A DNA stretch of 17,148 nt from JBCBJZ01 sp038522635 (GCA_038522635.1 JBCBJZ010000075.1:1-17148), one strand, 5' to 3'; shown: positions 1-7,542, counted from the stretch's first letter. The notes: a model not told the origin generated them from the letters alone. Numbers and translations: made by a program.

Positions 1-1173
1 GAGGCCCGCCACATAGCCGCTCGCCCAGGCCCATTGAAAATTGTAGCCGCCGAGCCAGCCCGTAACGTCGACCGCCTCGCCGATGAAGTAGAGCCCGGGC
101 ACCGCGGCCGCCATCATCGTGCGAGATGAGAGGTCGCGCGTATCGACGCCGCCCGCTGTGACTTCCGCCTTGGCGAAGCCTTCGGTGCCGTCCGGCAGGA
201 TCGGCCAATCGCGCAGCCGCGCTTCGACCGCGTCGAGGTCGCGATCGCGATAGGTGCCAAGCGGCGCTGACATCTCAACGCTGTTCGCGAGCGCTTTGGC
301 AAGGCGCTCGGGCATGCGCTTGGCGAGCCATGTTGAGAGCTGCAGCTTCGGGTGCGCGGCCTTGCCGGCTCGCAAACGGGGCGCGGCAATCGCGCTCAAG
401 AAGTCGAGACTGACCGCATCTCCCGGCTGCCAGTAGGAGGAAATCTGCAGGATCGCCGGCCCGGAAAGCCCGCGATGGGTCACCAGGCAAGCTTCTTCGA
501 AAACAGCCTCCCGGCAACGCGCGGTGACGTTCGTTGCGACGCCCGCAAGCGTCTCAAAGAGGCGTCGCTCTGGAGGCACGGTGAGCGGCACCAAAGCCGG
601 GCGCGGCGTTACGAGCCGCAAGCCGAACTGACGAGCCACGTCATAAGCAAAGCCGGTCGCACCCATTTTGGGAATGGACGGGCCGCCGGTGGCGACCACA
701 AGCGCCGGCGCGATGGCCCTCACCGTATCGAGGCGGACGCTGAACCCGGTTTCGTTGTGGGCCAGGTCACGGATGGGCGTGCCGAAGCTCTGGTCAACGC
801 GATCGCTCGGGATTTCGAACATGAGCATGTCGACGATCTGCCGCGCAGAGCCATCGCAGAACAGTTGCCCCAGCGTTTTCTCGTGCCAAGCGATCTCGTG
901 GCGGTCGACCAGGTCGATGAAGTCGATCGGGCGGTAGCGGGACAGAGCCGAGCGCGCGAAGTGCGGATTGTCTGACAGGTAGGTCTCGGCACGCGTTTCA
1001 GTGTTGGTGAAATTGCAACGGCCACCGCCTGAGATGAGGATCTTCTTGCCCGGCTTGTCCGCATGATCGATCAGCAGCACGCGCGCGCCCGCTTGGCCTG
1101 CAATGCCGGCGCACATCAGTCCGGCTCCACCGGCGCCAAGGACGATGGCGTCGTAGTGCTCTTCTTTCGTCAC
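1..1173 (-). CDS. HI0933/YhiN-family FAD-dependent oxidoreductase (3' end off window)
   Basis: About 390 residues are visible; the gene runs off the left edge, probably lacking only its last few codons. Seen: a Rossmann FAD-binding motif close to the N terminus (VLGAGGAGLMCAG, about residues 11-23), then GKKILISGGGRCNFTNT (about 38-54), the central THRGLSGPAILQIS block, and near the C terminus YFIGEAVDVTGWLGGYNFQW. These are hallmark segments of the HI0933/YhiN (BaiN-like) flavoprotein family, whose members are usually about 400 residues. The family binds FAD and is annotated as NAD(P)/FAD-dependent oxidoreductase; the substrate of this member is unknown. I chose the GTG at 1173 because it lies just before the Rossmann strand and 11 bases after the stop of the upstream gene; no clear Shine-Dalgarno is visible. 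The tight spacing suggests co-transcription with the peptidoglycan-binding gene, without implying a shared function. Confidence 0.88.
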   Translation of the reverse strand, partial: MTKEEHYDAIVLGAGGAGLMCAGIAGQAGARVLLIDHADKPGKKILISGGGRCNFTNTETRAETYLSDNPHFARSALSRYRPIDFIDLVDRHEIAWHEKTLGQLFCDGSARQIVDMLMFEIPSDRVDQSFGTPIRDLAHNETGFSVRLDTVRAIAPALVVATGGPSIPKMGATGFAYDVARQFGLRLVTPRPALVPLTVPPERRLFETLAGVATNVTARCREAVFEEACLVTHRGLSGPAILQISSYWQPGDAVSLDFLSAIAAPRLRAGKAAHPKLQLSTWLAKRMPERLAKALANSVEMSAPLGTYRDRDLDAVEARLRDWPILPDGTEGFAKAEVTAGGVDTRDLSSRTMMAAAVPGLYFIGEAVDVTGWLGGYNFQWAWASGYVAGL

Positions 1174-1184
1174 GCAGGTCGAGA

Positions 1185-2363
1185 TCAGGAGCCGTTGAGG
1201 TTGGGGCCCTGGAAGATGCGGCGATGCCAACGACCGCGACGCCGGTAGCGCGGACGATAGCGTGCGCGTGGTGCGGGTCTGGCGCGGCGGCGGCGGTTTG
1301 CACCAAGCGCGAAGGGCGGCGGGCCGATCTTGGCAAGGCGTCGTGCTCGCTTACGTGCAGCAGCGGTGGCGCGCTTTGCAGCGGCGATGCGGCGGCGGCG
1401 TTCGGCGAGCAGGGACGGGCCGACCGCAGGGCGGGGGCCGCGTACCAGCCGTGGCCGTGCGACGATGTCGGACCCGGGTTGAGCGGCGGCACCCTCACTC
1501 ACGGGCGCCACGCGGCGCGCGATCAAAGCGGCAATATCATCCACCTTCGGACGGCGCGCTTGCAGCGATCGCGGCGGAACCACGATGGGCGCCGGCAGAG
1601 CACGCGGCGTCGCCGCGATCGTCGTCTCATCGCGGCAGGCGAGGCCGTTATGATCCTGCACCAGCGCCAACAAGAAGCGGTCGGCGCGGTAGACCGGCAC
1701 CTGCGCGCGTTGCGTTGCGGTGAATTCGGTCATGGCGCGGCGCGACTGGCTACCCCAGATGCCATCGACCTTACCGTTGAAGCAGCCGACGCGGCGCAGT
1801 TCTCGCTGCAGCGTTTTGACCAGTTCGACTCGGGCAGCAACGCGTGTCGCCGCGAGGCGCTGGGCCTCCTCACGCCGTTGGCGGGTAGCCGCAATCGCCC
1901 GCGGTGGCGCACGCACAATCGGTGCACGGGTGTTGATGGTCCGCGGCGCAATCGTTGGAAGTTGCGTGAGCTGCGGTTCATCCACGGTCGGAATGGTGAC
2001 GGGCTGAGGCCGTTCGATCAAACGCGCGGTCGTTTGCGGGCGGCGCGCCGGAGCGATCGTTTCGGGGGTCGGCTGCGTGGTGCGCGCCCGCGCCGCAATT
2101 GAAGGCTGCGGGCCCCGGGGCTGCGCCACCGTCTGCGGGAGAATGCGCGCATCGCGCATCGGCCGCCCTGCAGGGCGAACATCACCACGGGTGTCCGAGG
2201 CCCGTTGCGCGCGCAGCGTGCGATCCGTCGTCTGAGTTGGGGGCCCGCCCCAAAGCCCAAAGCCGTTCGAGGCGCTACCCGGACTACCCAGCAGACCCGG
2301 GGCCGCATATCCCGCAGCGCCTACGCCCGCCACGACAAGCAGCGCGCCTGTCACCTTACCCAT
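1185..2363 (-). CDS. Exported basic protein with peptidoglycan-binding domain
   Basis: A protein of 392 residues. The N terminus MGKVTGALLVVAGVGAAGYA is a signal peptide or membrane anchor. A long, low-complexity, Arg/Pro/Thr-rich linker follows, then one peptidoglycan_binding_1-like domain at roughly residues 175-245 (VKTLQRELRRVGCFNGKVDG then IWGSQSRRAM), with two Cys (in GCFNG and LACRD) placed to form a disulfide. The last ~90 residues are extremely Arg-rich. This architecture is common in Hyphomicrobiales exported proteins; a structural role in the wall or periplasm is inferred and no catalytic domain is visible. A longer start at 2390 exists, but the ATG at 2363 has AAGGAG seven bases upstream and begins the hydrophobic segment directly. 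The next gene downstream starts 11 bases after this stop. An 18-bp perfect palindrome lies 63-80 bases upstream of the start. Confidence 0.8.
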   Translation of the reverse strand: MGKVTGALLVVAGVGAAGYAAPGLLGSPGSASNGFGLWGGPPTQTTDRTLRAQRASDTRGDVRPAGRPMRDARILPQTVAQPRGPQPSIAARARTTQPTPETIAPARRPQTTARLIERPQPVTIPTVDEPQLTQLPTIAPRTINTRAPIVRAPPRAIAATRQRREEAQRLAATRVAARVELVKTLQRELRRVGCFNGKVDGIWGSQSRRAMTEFTATQRAQVPVYRADRFLLALVQDHNGLACRDETTIAATPRALPAPIVVPPRSLQARRPKVDDIAALIARRVAPVSEGAAAQPGSDIVARPRLVRGPRPAVGPSLLAERRRRIAAAKRATAAARKRARRLAKIGPPPFALGANRRRRARPAPRARYRPRYRRRGRWHRRIFQGPNLNGS

Positions 2364-2425
2364 ACTCAAACTCCTTCGCGTTGAGTGCACGGACGAAAGC
2401 CGTAGCTCCGTCGTGGTTCCCTGAC

Positions 2426-2443
2426 AGCGCCAGATCTGGCGCT
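2426..2443. promoter_or_regulatory. 18-bp perfect palindrome upstream of peptidoglycan-binding gene
   Basis: AGCGCCAGATCTGGCGCT is exactly its own reverse complement (two 9-bp arms, no spacer). It lies 63-80 bases upstream of the start at 2363, where an operator for a dimeric regulator or a 5'-UTR hairpin would sit. No T-tract follows on either strand, so it is not an intrinsic terminator. The binding factor is unknown. Confidence 0.45.
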
Positions 2444-2781
2444 AACCCGCGCCCCCCCAACGTCTCAAAAGCACCTAACCCAAAGCATGCAGACAATATA
2501 TCTGTGCCGCCCCAGGGGCCGGACGCTGCCACTTAGACGCTTAAAGCCTTGCTCTACAACCCAAACTTCTTCTTGAAACCGACAAAGGACGCGATGAACG
2601 GCATTTCTTACTCTGCGTCGCGCCCGGGCACCGGTTTATGAGGCGTTAAGGCCACAGCACGAACATTAGTCCGTGCGTGAGCAGAGCCGAGGGGGCCAGG
2701 GCAGTGTGGTGCAACTAAGGCGGTCTGGCGGGGAGTGGCACGCCGCCTGGGCACAACATGTTGGGGGTTCTGCCGAGGGGC

Positions 2782-2790
2782 TGTGGATAA
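2782..2790 (-). promoter_or_regulatory. Consensus DnaA box (TTATCCACA on minus strand)
   Basis: TGTGGATAA on the plus strand reads TTATCCACA on the minus strand, a perfect 9-mer DnaA box. A one-mismatch relative, TTGTGCACA on the minus strand (plus TGTGCACAA), lies about 10 bases downstream. I see no cluster of boxes, AT-rich unwinding element or origin-associated gene, so this is at most an isolated DnaA site, possibly chance. Confidence 0.35.
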
Positions 2791-3222
2791 ATGGTGTGCA
2801 CAACGGCGTTGGACGCGCGCGTTCCACCTTGGCGAACCCGCACAAATGAACCTGAAACGGCACCCGCTTTTCGCCTTGACCGCCCCTAGCGCCCTGAAAC
2901 GCCTACGTCTTTCTTTCGAATCGCATTAGCCCTTGGCGCTGAGGGGCTGTCCAGTGTTCGTCGGACAGTGTGGGGATAACCGCAATCGCCTGTGCGTACG
3001 CGATGCGGCTTGGAACCACAAAGCTGTGACATCTGTCGTCTGGCGGTTGGACTTGGGGGCTGTTCGTAATGAGCAGCGATGCCGCGCTCACAGACGATCA
3101 GGCGGCTGCTTGGGGCAGCCAAAGGCAACACGCAGCGCTTTCTCTCATGACGACTTGAATGCGGTAGCGTCCACGTCATCCGTGACACTTGCGGAGCACG
3201 CGGACGATCGAAGGAGGGGGCG

Positions 3223-4431
3223 ATGAGACATGCTCTTGGCGTGCTCGGCGTTCTCGCTGCAGGGGTTTTGTTGTTCGTATCGGCAGCGATGAACTGGCAA
3301 TTCGGTTTCCAGTTAGGGCGTAGCGAATTCGACGGGCAAATTTACGGTGCAGCATCGGCCGCTGCAGACTGCTTGAAGGCGCTGGTGCCTTTCTTCTTCT
3401 TTGCGGCCTTGCGCAACAAGATGTGGTCACAGGCCGCGGCAAGCGCCGTCGTCTGGTTGGTCGTGGTGGGCTTCTCTCTGACGTCCGCTCTTGGGCATGC
3501 GGCTTTGAACCGGCAGGATACGACCGGTCAGCGCGCGAACCTTGCTGCAACCTATAAGGACTTGCGCGGCGAGCTGACGCGTGCGGAGGAGCAGCTTGCC
3601 TGGGTGCCACAACACCGGCCGGCCGCCGCCGTTCAAAGCGCCATTGACAGCCTCAAGACGGAACGCGCCTGGCGCTGGTCTCGAGCCTGTACCGTCGTCA
3701 AGGGGCGCTCTACGCGAGGGCTTTGTCAGCGCTACCACGGCCTCACCGCTGAACTGGCAGCCGCTCAGAGCGCCGCTAAATGGAACACCCGTATCGGGGA
3801 ACTAAAGCAGAAGCTTGCTGCCCAAAAAGGCACTGTGCACGCCTCTGCCGACCCGCAGGCCACCGTGATCGCCGGTCTGCTCGGTCTGTCCATCAGCGAT
3901 GTCCAAACCATCCTGATGGTGCTGATCGCACTGCTGCTTGAGATCGGTTCCGGTCTGGGCATGTACGTCGCCTTCAGCCAATGGCGCGTTGCTGACGCCA
4001 CGGCGATCCGACCTGCGGCACGTGCCGCTGACCCCATCAGGGTCACACCAACGTCCACTCCCGCATCACCGCCAGTGCTGCTGGCCGATGCCAAAGCAAC
4101 AGAGGTAGCCAATGACAACAGAACACAACCGCAGCCAGCAAGACTGGTCGCGCCGGAGACGGATGTGGAGCGGTTCAACCGCGAGCGGGTCGATGTGGAA
4201 GTCGGCTCAAGTCTCACAGCTACTGAGTTGTACGAGGAGTACTGCGGTTGGTGCGAAGAACAAGCAAAGGAACCCTTGGCTCTTCCGACCTTTGGGCGTA
4301 ATTTCCGTGAACTTGGAGTAAAGAAGGACAAACTTAACGGTAAAGTTCACTACATCGGAATTAAGCTCAGGCCACAGGCGAAGACCAAGGAGGATAGAAA
4401 ACAAGCCGTTACAAATGCCCGCGCCGCCTAA
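3223..4431 (+). CDS. Four-helix membrane protein with primase-type winged-helix C-terminal domain
   Basis: I do not recognise a named family for the full 402-residue protein. Visible parts in order: TM1 (about 4-22), a DGQIYGAASAAAD segment, TM2 (48-63), a short basic loop (LRNK), TM3 (70-91), a charged helical/coiled-coil region (100-205) with two Cys (156, 168), TM4 (about 213-251), a Pro/Ala-rich linker, and a C-terminal domain (about 330-383) with LTATELYEEYCGWCEEQ, LPTFGRNFRELGV and VHYIGIKLR. That last domain resembles the winged helix closing phage/plasmid D5-type primase-helicases (COG3378-like). The positive-inside rule puts the coil and Cys pair in the periplasm and the winged helix in the cytoplasm, so a membrane-tethered DNA-binding or signalling protein is possible (inference). 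The start at 3223 has AAGGAGG upstream. The C-terminal ~350 bases look less GC-rich than the rest, hinting at separate origin. Confidence 0.72.
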   Translation: MRHALGVLGVLAAGVLLFVSAAMNWQFGFQLGRSEFDGQIYGAASAAADCLKALVPFFFFAALRNKMWSQAAASAVVWLVVVGFSLTSALGHAALNRQDTTGQRANLAATYKDLRGELTRAEEQLAWVPQHRPAAAVQSAIDSLKTERAWRWSRACTVVKGRSTRGLCQRYHGLTAELAAAQSAAKWNTRIGELKQKLAAQKGTVHASADPQATVIAGLLGLSISDVQTILMVLIALLLEIGSGLGMYVAFSQWRVADATAIRPAARAADPIRVTPTSTPASPPVLLADAKATEVANDNRTQPQPARLVAPETDVERFNRERVDVEVGSSLTATELYEEYCGWCEEQAKEPLALPTFGRNFRELGVKKDKLNGKVHYIGIKLRPQAKTKEDRKQAVTNARAA

Positions 4432-4452
4432 TCCGGCATAGCGGATATCAAC

Positions 4453-4480
4453 AAAGGGTCGCCTTCGGGCGGCCCTTTTG
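4453..4480 (+). terminator. Intrinsic terminator of the membrane-protein gene
   Basis: Stem GGGTCGCC / GGCGGCCC (4456-4463 with 4468-4475) closed by a TTCG tetraloop, with AAA before and CTTTTGCGTTTT after. It lies about 22 bases after the stop at 4431 and is a classic rho-independent terminator on the plus strand. Confidence 0.85.
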
Positions 4481-4510
4481 CGTTTTGGGGAGCGCTCCTC
4501 ATCCCGAATG

Positions 4511-4550
4511 AAAAAAAGGCCGGTGGTCGCGATGACCGCCGGCCTTTTTT
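4511..4550. terminator. Bidirectional intrinsic terminator between convergent genes
   Basis: An 11-bp stem GGCCGGTGGTC / GACCGCCGGCC (one G-T pair) is flanked by seven A on the left and six T on the right, so it can terminate on both strands. It lies 21 bases beyond the stop of the minus-strand beta-barrel gene and downstream of the first terminator of the plus-strand gene. Confidence 0.85.
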
Positions 4551-4571
4551 GAGGTTTGGAGAGTGAGCTTC

Positions 4572-5267
4572 TTATTTTAGGGGTTCCAGGGAGCGCTGCC
4601 GGCTCAGTTTAAAACTCAAGCGCGCGCGCACCACGTCGATTGTACCGTCGATGTTACGGGTCTGGTTGGCGGCAAATGGCACCTGCGCGTAGGTTTGCGA
4701 CCCAACGTCAGCGTGCACGTAGTCGATGCCTGCAATCACCGTGTTGGAGAAAGCGTATTCGAAGCCGCCGCCGATGGCCCAGCCGAAGTGGGTCCGGGTG
4801 TCATCGTAGTTGGCGATGAAGGGCTTTGCCTCATCGTCGAACTGTGCTGCCGCGAAGCCGCCGTGCAGGTAAAGCAGGCTGCGGTTGAAGGCGAGACCCA
4901 GCTTGGGACCGGCCACCACGAGCCAGTTGAGCGACTGGTTACAGCGGGTCGCAATGCCGGTGCAGGCCGTGTCGCTGTCGGTGTCGTAGCCGAACGAGAT
5001 CGAGGTCTCGAGGCCGAGCACGATGTTCCCGAATTGATGTTGCAGGCCCAGTTGTGCGCCGCCGATAAACCCTTCGGGCTCATTTGAAATGGCGATCGCT
5101 GTTCCCGGGAAAATAACATCGGCCTCTGCGAACCCATAACCGGCGTGTACGCCGACATAAAGTCCGCCCCAGTCAAAACGTCCTTGCGCCTGGGCGCTCA
5201 AACTTGCCGCGCAAAGGAGCGCCGCTGTTACCGCTCCCAACACAACTTTCTGTACGATACGCTTCAT
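4572..5267 (-). CDS. Outer-membrane beta-barrel protein (Omp25/OmpA-like barrel family)
   Basis: A 231-residue exported protein. The signal peptide is MKRIVQKVVLGAVTAALLCA through SLSAQAQ. The mature start FDWGGLYVGVHAGYGF matches the opening strand of small 8-stranded barrels (OMP_b-brl family, Omp25/Omp31-like). Alternating aromatic/Gly strands follow: GFIGGAQLGLQHQFG, WLVVAGPKLGLAF, LLYLHGGFAAAQF, GWAIGGGFEYAF, GIDYVHADVG and VDVVRARLSFKL. Two Cys sit in a predicted surface loop (TACTGIATRCNQS). Such proteins are abundant structural outer-membrane components; a specific function cannot be read. I prefer the ATG at 5267 over a GTG at 5279 because a GGGGA element lies just before it and the signal peptide starts directly. 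Unusually, about 10 polar residues (SRQRSLEPLK) follow the final strand instead of a terminal aromatic residue. Confidence 0.87.
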   Translation of the reverse strand: MKRIVQKVVLGAVTAALLCAASLSAQAQGRFDWGGLYVGVHAGYGFAEADVIFPGTAIAISNEPEGFIGGAQLGLQHQFGNIVLGLETSISFGYDTDSDTACTGIATRCNQSLNWLVVAGPKLGLAFNRSLLYLHGGFAAAQFDDEAKPFIANYDDTRTHFGWAIGGGFEYAFSNTVIAGIDYVHADVGSQTYAQVPFAANQTRNIDGTIDVVRARLSFKLSRQRSLEPLK

Positions 5268-5727
5268 CGGATTCCCCACAAATTCCGCATATAGTCTCGA
5301 AACGCATTACTTCCCAACTCGTGTTTTGATGGCGTGATACCCCAACGCATTATGCTTTACGCGCCGCCATTGAGCGGACGCTACGAATCAGAACGGCGCA
5401 GTGAAAGGGGGGCTTAGGCTTGCGTTGTGGAGAACCGGGAGGCTTAGTGGCCCGCAGCCAGGAGATTGCGGATAACGCGCTAACCCGCTCATAGATCGAG
5501 CGGTTTATCTCTGCCGACCCGTGCTTCTCCCGGTGTTATCCCCGCATGGCGCGAGTAACCTTGCGGTGGGCAGCGCCGGAAGCGTGGCGCAATTATCACG
5601 ATTTGCCGATGCCGAAGGTGGGGTTGTAGGCATGCGAGCGCCTCTGACATGGCGGTACGGAGGCGGCAGAGGGCTTGCTAAGCATGGTTAGCGCCTGCAT
5701 GGCCTCATGGTGCAAGAGGGAACACGC
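5268..5727. other. 460-bp divergent intergenic region
   Basis: It separates the minus-strand barrel gene from the plus-strand Nudix gene, so it should hold both promoters. On the minus strand TTGGGA, 17 bases, then CTATAT lies 20-60 bases upstream of the barrel start and is a weak promoter candidate. An imperfect hairpin with arms AACCCGCTC (5482-5490) and GAGCGGTTT (5498-5506) is visible. I see no supported small gene. Confidence 0.4.
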
Positions 5728-6456
5728 ATGGGCGGTTTAGCGGACGGCGTTTATCAGGTGGCTGACTGCAGACTTCATGTGGTGAGCCAGGTGTGGCCGT
5801 GGGCCGCGAACCGACGAGCCGCAATCGAGGCTCACTTTGCGCAGGCCCAAGCGCAAAATCCCACCTACTTCAACGGCACGATCCATCTGCTGCGCAGCCA
5901 CAGCTTGGACAACGGCATCTTCCACGGCAGCTATGTGCGCACCGATTTCGCCGCGTTCCTTTACTGGCGGGCGTGCGGCCACCCGGTGGAAGCGGGCGTA
6001 CGCGATGGGTTCGGCTCAGCCATCGTCACTTGCGCGGGCGGGGGCGTGCTGCTCGGCCGACAGCGACCTGGCAACGTCAATGCCGGGAAGGCCTATTTGC
6101 CTGGCGGCTTCATCGATCCGCGCGACGTGAATGGCGATGGGGTGATCGACATCGAGGCGCAAACGGCGCGCGAGTTGCGCGAAGAGACAGGGCTTGGAGC
6201 TGAACTGTGCACGCGGCGTCAGGGCTTTTTGCTAAGCGTTGCAGGACCGCTGGTGTCCATCGGCGCGCTTCACGAAACGAGCCTTGATGCGAACGCGTTG
6301 GAAGCGCACGTGCGTGGCAACCTCGCGGCCCAGGCGGAGCCTGAGTTGGCCGACGTGGTCTGTATCAGGGAGGTTGAGGCTCTGAGCGCTTTCGATGTGC
6401 CCGCCTACAGCGCGGCGGTGGTGAAAGCGTTGCTGACGGCCGACGGCGGCAGTTAG
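5728..6456 (+). CDS. Nudix hydrolase with insertion in the Nudix box
   Basis: A protein of 242 residues. The N-terminal ~90 residues include FNGTIHLLRSHSLDNGIFHG and a FAAFLYWR strand, and the Nudix fold follows: GSAIVTCAGGGVLLGRQRPG, then AYLPGGFIDP, then RELREETGL (148-156), the metal-binding helix with Glu149, Glu152 and Glu153. Nudix enzymes cleave nucleoside diphosphates linked to another moiety; substrate is not predictable here. Between GGFIDP and the helix is an extra loop DVNGDGVIDIE (133-143) instead of the usual short GxxxxxE turn. From memory, related rhizobial Nudix proteins carry a similar D-x-x-D-V...DG-x-V-D segment, so the insertion seems a subfamily trait, but here it looks like an EF-hand or dockerin calcium loop. 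The ATG at 5728 is preferred over 5707 because GAGGG lies eight bases before it. It is followed by phzF after 171 bases, perhaps one unit. Confidence 0.85.
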   Translation: MGGLADGVYQVADCRLHVVSQVWPWAANRRAAIEAHFAQAQAQNPTYFNGTIHLLRSHSLDNGIFHGSYVRTDFAAFLYWRACGHPVEAGVRDGFGSAIVTCAGGGVLLGRQRPGNVNAGKAYLPGGFIDPRDVNGDGVIDIEAQTARELREETGLGAELCTRRQGFLLSVAGPLVSIGALHETSLDANALEAHVRGNLAAQAEPELADVVCIREVEALSAFDVPAYSAAVVKALLTADGGS

Positions 6457-6627
6457 GGACATCGGCCGCACTCTTGAGGTCTCACGTTAAAGCGCTTGCC
6501 CTTTGCGAGGTGTTGGATGAACGGTAGACAGAAGAACGTTCAGCCGCCTCAGTTTAGCGATCCGACGTGCGCGCGCGCTCCGCCCCGCTCTCGATCACCG
6601 CAGGCCCCTCCCACGCAGGACCTCCCC

Positions 6628-7542
6628 ATGGCGACCTACCGCTACCACACGCTCGACGTCTTCACCGGCACCCGCTTCGCAGGCAACCCGCTGGCGGTGG
6701 TCCTGGATGCTGAAGGGCTCTCAGATGCGCTCATGCAGACGATCGCGAAGGAGTTCAACTACGCCGAGACCGTTTTCGTTACGGCCGCCGAGAACCCCGC
6801 TCATACCGCGAAGGTGCGGATCTTCACGCCGCAGTTTGAGATGCCGTTCGCTGGGCATCCCACGATTGGCACGGCGGTGTTGTTGGCCGGCTTGAAGACG
6901 CCCGAAGTCAACGGCGAACGCGATGCGATCATCGTGCTTGAAGAGAAGATCGGCAATGTGCGGGTGGGCGTACGGCTGCGCGATGGCGCTTCTGACTATG
7001 CGGAATTTTCTGCGCCTCAGCTTCCCTCGCCCTTGGATGGCGTGCCAAGCGCCGATGCGTTGGCCGCAGCCCTGGGGTTGATCCCCTCGGAGATCGGCTT
7101 TGACAACCACCAGCCGTTGCGCGTCGACGCGGGCAACACCTGGACGATTATACCGGTGGCAACGCGTGAAGCGCTGTCCAAAGCGCGGCCCGTGCAACCC
7201 TACTGGGACGAAGCGATGGCGAAGGCGGGTGACATCGGCGCCTACGTCTATTGCCGCCAACCTCAGCACACGACGTCCTCGTTCCAGGCCCGCATGTTTG
7301 CGCCCGGCGCCGGCGTGCCCGAGGATCCTGCCACCGGTTCCGCCGCCGCTGCATTCCCACAGATGATAGCCACCTTCGATCAACCGCCCGATGGGACCCA
7401 CAAGCGGATCATCGAGCAAGGCTTTCAGATGGGGCGGCCGAGCCTGATCACGGTGACGATGGTGGTGCGCGGGGGCGCGATGAGCGCGGTGCGTATCGGC
7501 GGCGAAGCGGTCCACGTGATGTCGGGCACGCTTCACGTTTGA
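6628..7542 (+). CDS. PhzF family isomerase/epimerase-like protein
   Basis: A protein of 304 residues, normal for the family. Visible signatures are YHTLDVFTGTRFAGNPLAVV at the N terminus, NYAETVFV with the conserved catalytic Glu (Glu47, equivalent to Glu45 of PhzF), FTPQFEMPFAGHPTIGTA, and the second-domain motif PEDPATGSAAAAF (Asp233 region). PhzF-fold proteins are two-domain cytosolic enzymes related to diaminopimelate epimerase; PhzF itself isomerises a phenazine precursor. No phenazine genes are nearby, so this is almost certainly one of the many housekeeping or uncharacterised homologues. The frame is open further upstream (to 6496), but the ATG at 6628 has GCAGGA just before it and begins at the conserved N terminus. 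It lies downstream of the Nudix gene and ends 87 bases before the leuA leader ORF. Confidence 0.9.
   Translation: MATYRYHTLDVFTGTRFAGNPLAVVLDAEGLSDALMQTIAKEFNYAETVFVTAAENPAHTAKVRIFTPQFEMPFAGHPTIGTAVLLAGLKTPEVNGERDAIIVLEEKIGNVRVGVRLRDGASDYAEFSAPQLPSPLDGVPSADALAAALGLIPSEIGFDNHQPLRVDAGNTWTIIPVATREALSKARPVQPYWDEAMAKAGDIGAYVYCRQPQHTTSSFQARMFAPGAGVPEDPATGSAAAAFPQMIATFDQPPDGTHKRIIEQGFQMGRPSLITVTMVVRGGAMSAVRIGGEAVHVMSGTLHV

Larger units (their letters stand above)
2364..3222. other. 859-bp stretch without a convincing gene
   Basis: Open frames here are short, lack ribosome binding sites and have no recognisable protein features. What can be seen is an 18-bp palindrome (2426-2443), a consensus DnaA box (2782-2790), a 10-bp palindrome CAACATGTTG (2753-2762), and a weak hairpin with arms CTGTCC/GGACAG (2947-2952 and 2963-2968). 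It must hold the promoters of both divergent flanking genes, but I cannot place -35/-10 pairs convincingly. A small RNA is possible but not demonstrated. Confidence 0.5.

Noticed and set aside
352..975. 207-codon plus-strand open frame
   Set aside because: It lies antisense to the HI0933-type flavoprotein, whose conserved motifs run continuously through the region; the plus-strand product has no family features.
1224..2102. 292-codon plus-strand open frame
   Set aside because: It is antisense to the peptidoglycan-binding gene; long antisense frames are expected in GC-rich DNA, and the product is Arg/Gly/Ala-biased without motifs.
2567..2617. 16-codon minus-strand ORF encoding MPFIASFVGFKKKFGL
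   Set aside because: It looks peptide-like, but it is very short, has a weak ribosome binding site and follows an in-frame stop; not supported without conservation.
2735..2929. 64-codon plus-strand frame in the long intergenic region
   Set aside because: GTG start without a ribosome binding site and a Cys/Trp/Arg-rich composition unlike the neighbours; no family resemblance.
6496..6627. 44-codon N-terminal extension of phzF
   Set aside because: The extension is Pro/Arg/Ser-rich without homology, and the internal ATG at 6628 has a better ribosome binding site and matches the family's N terminus.
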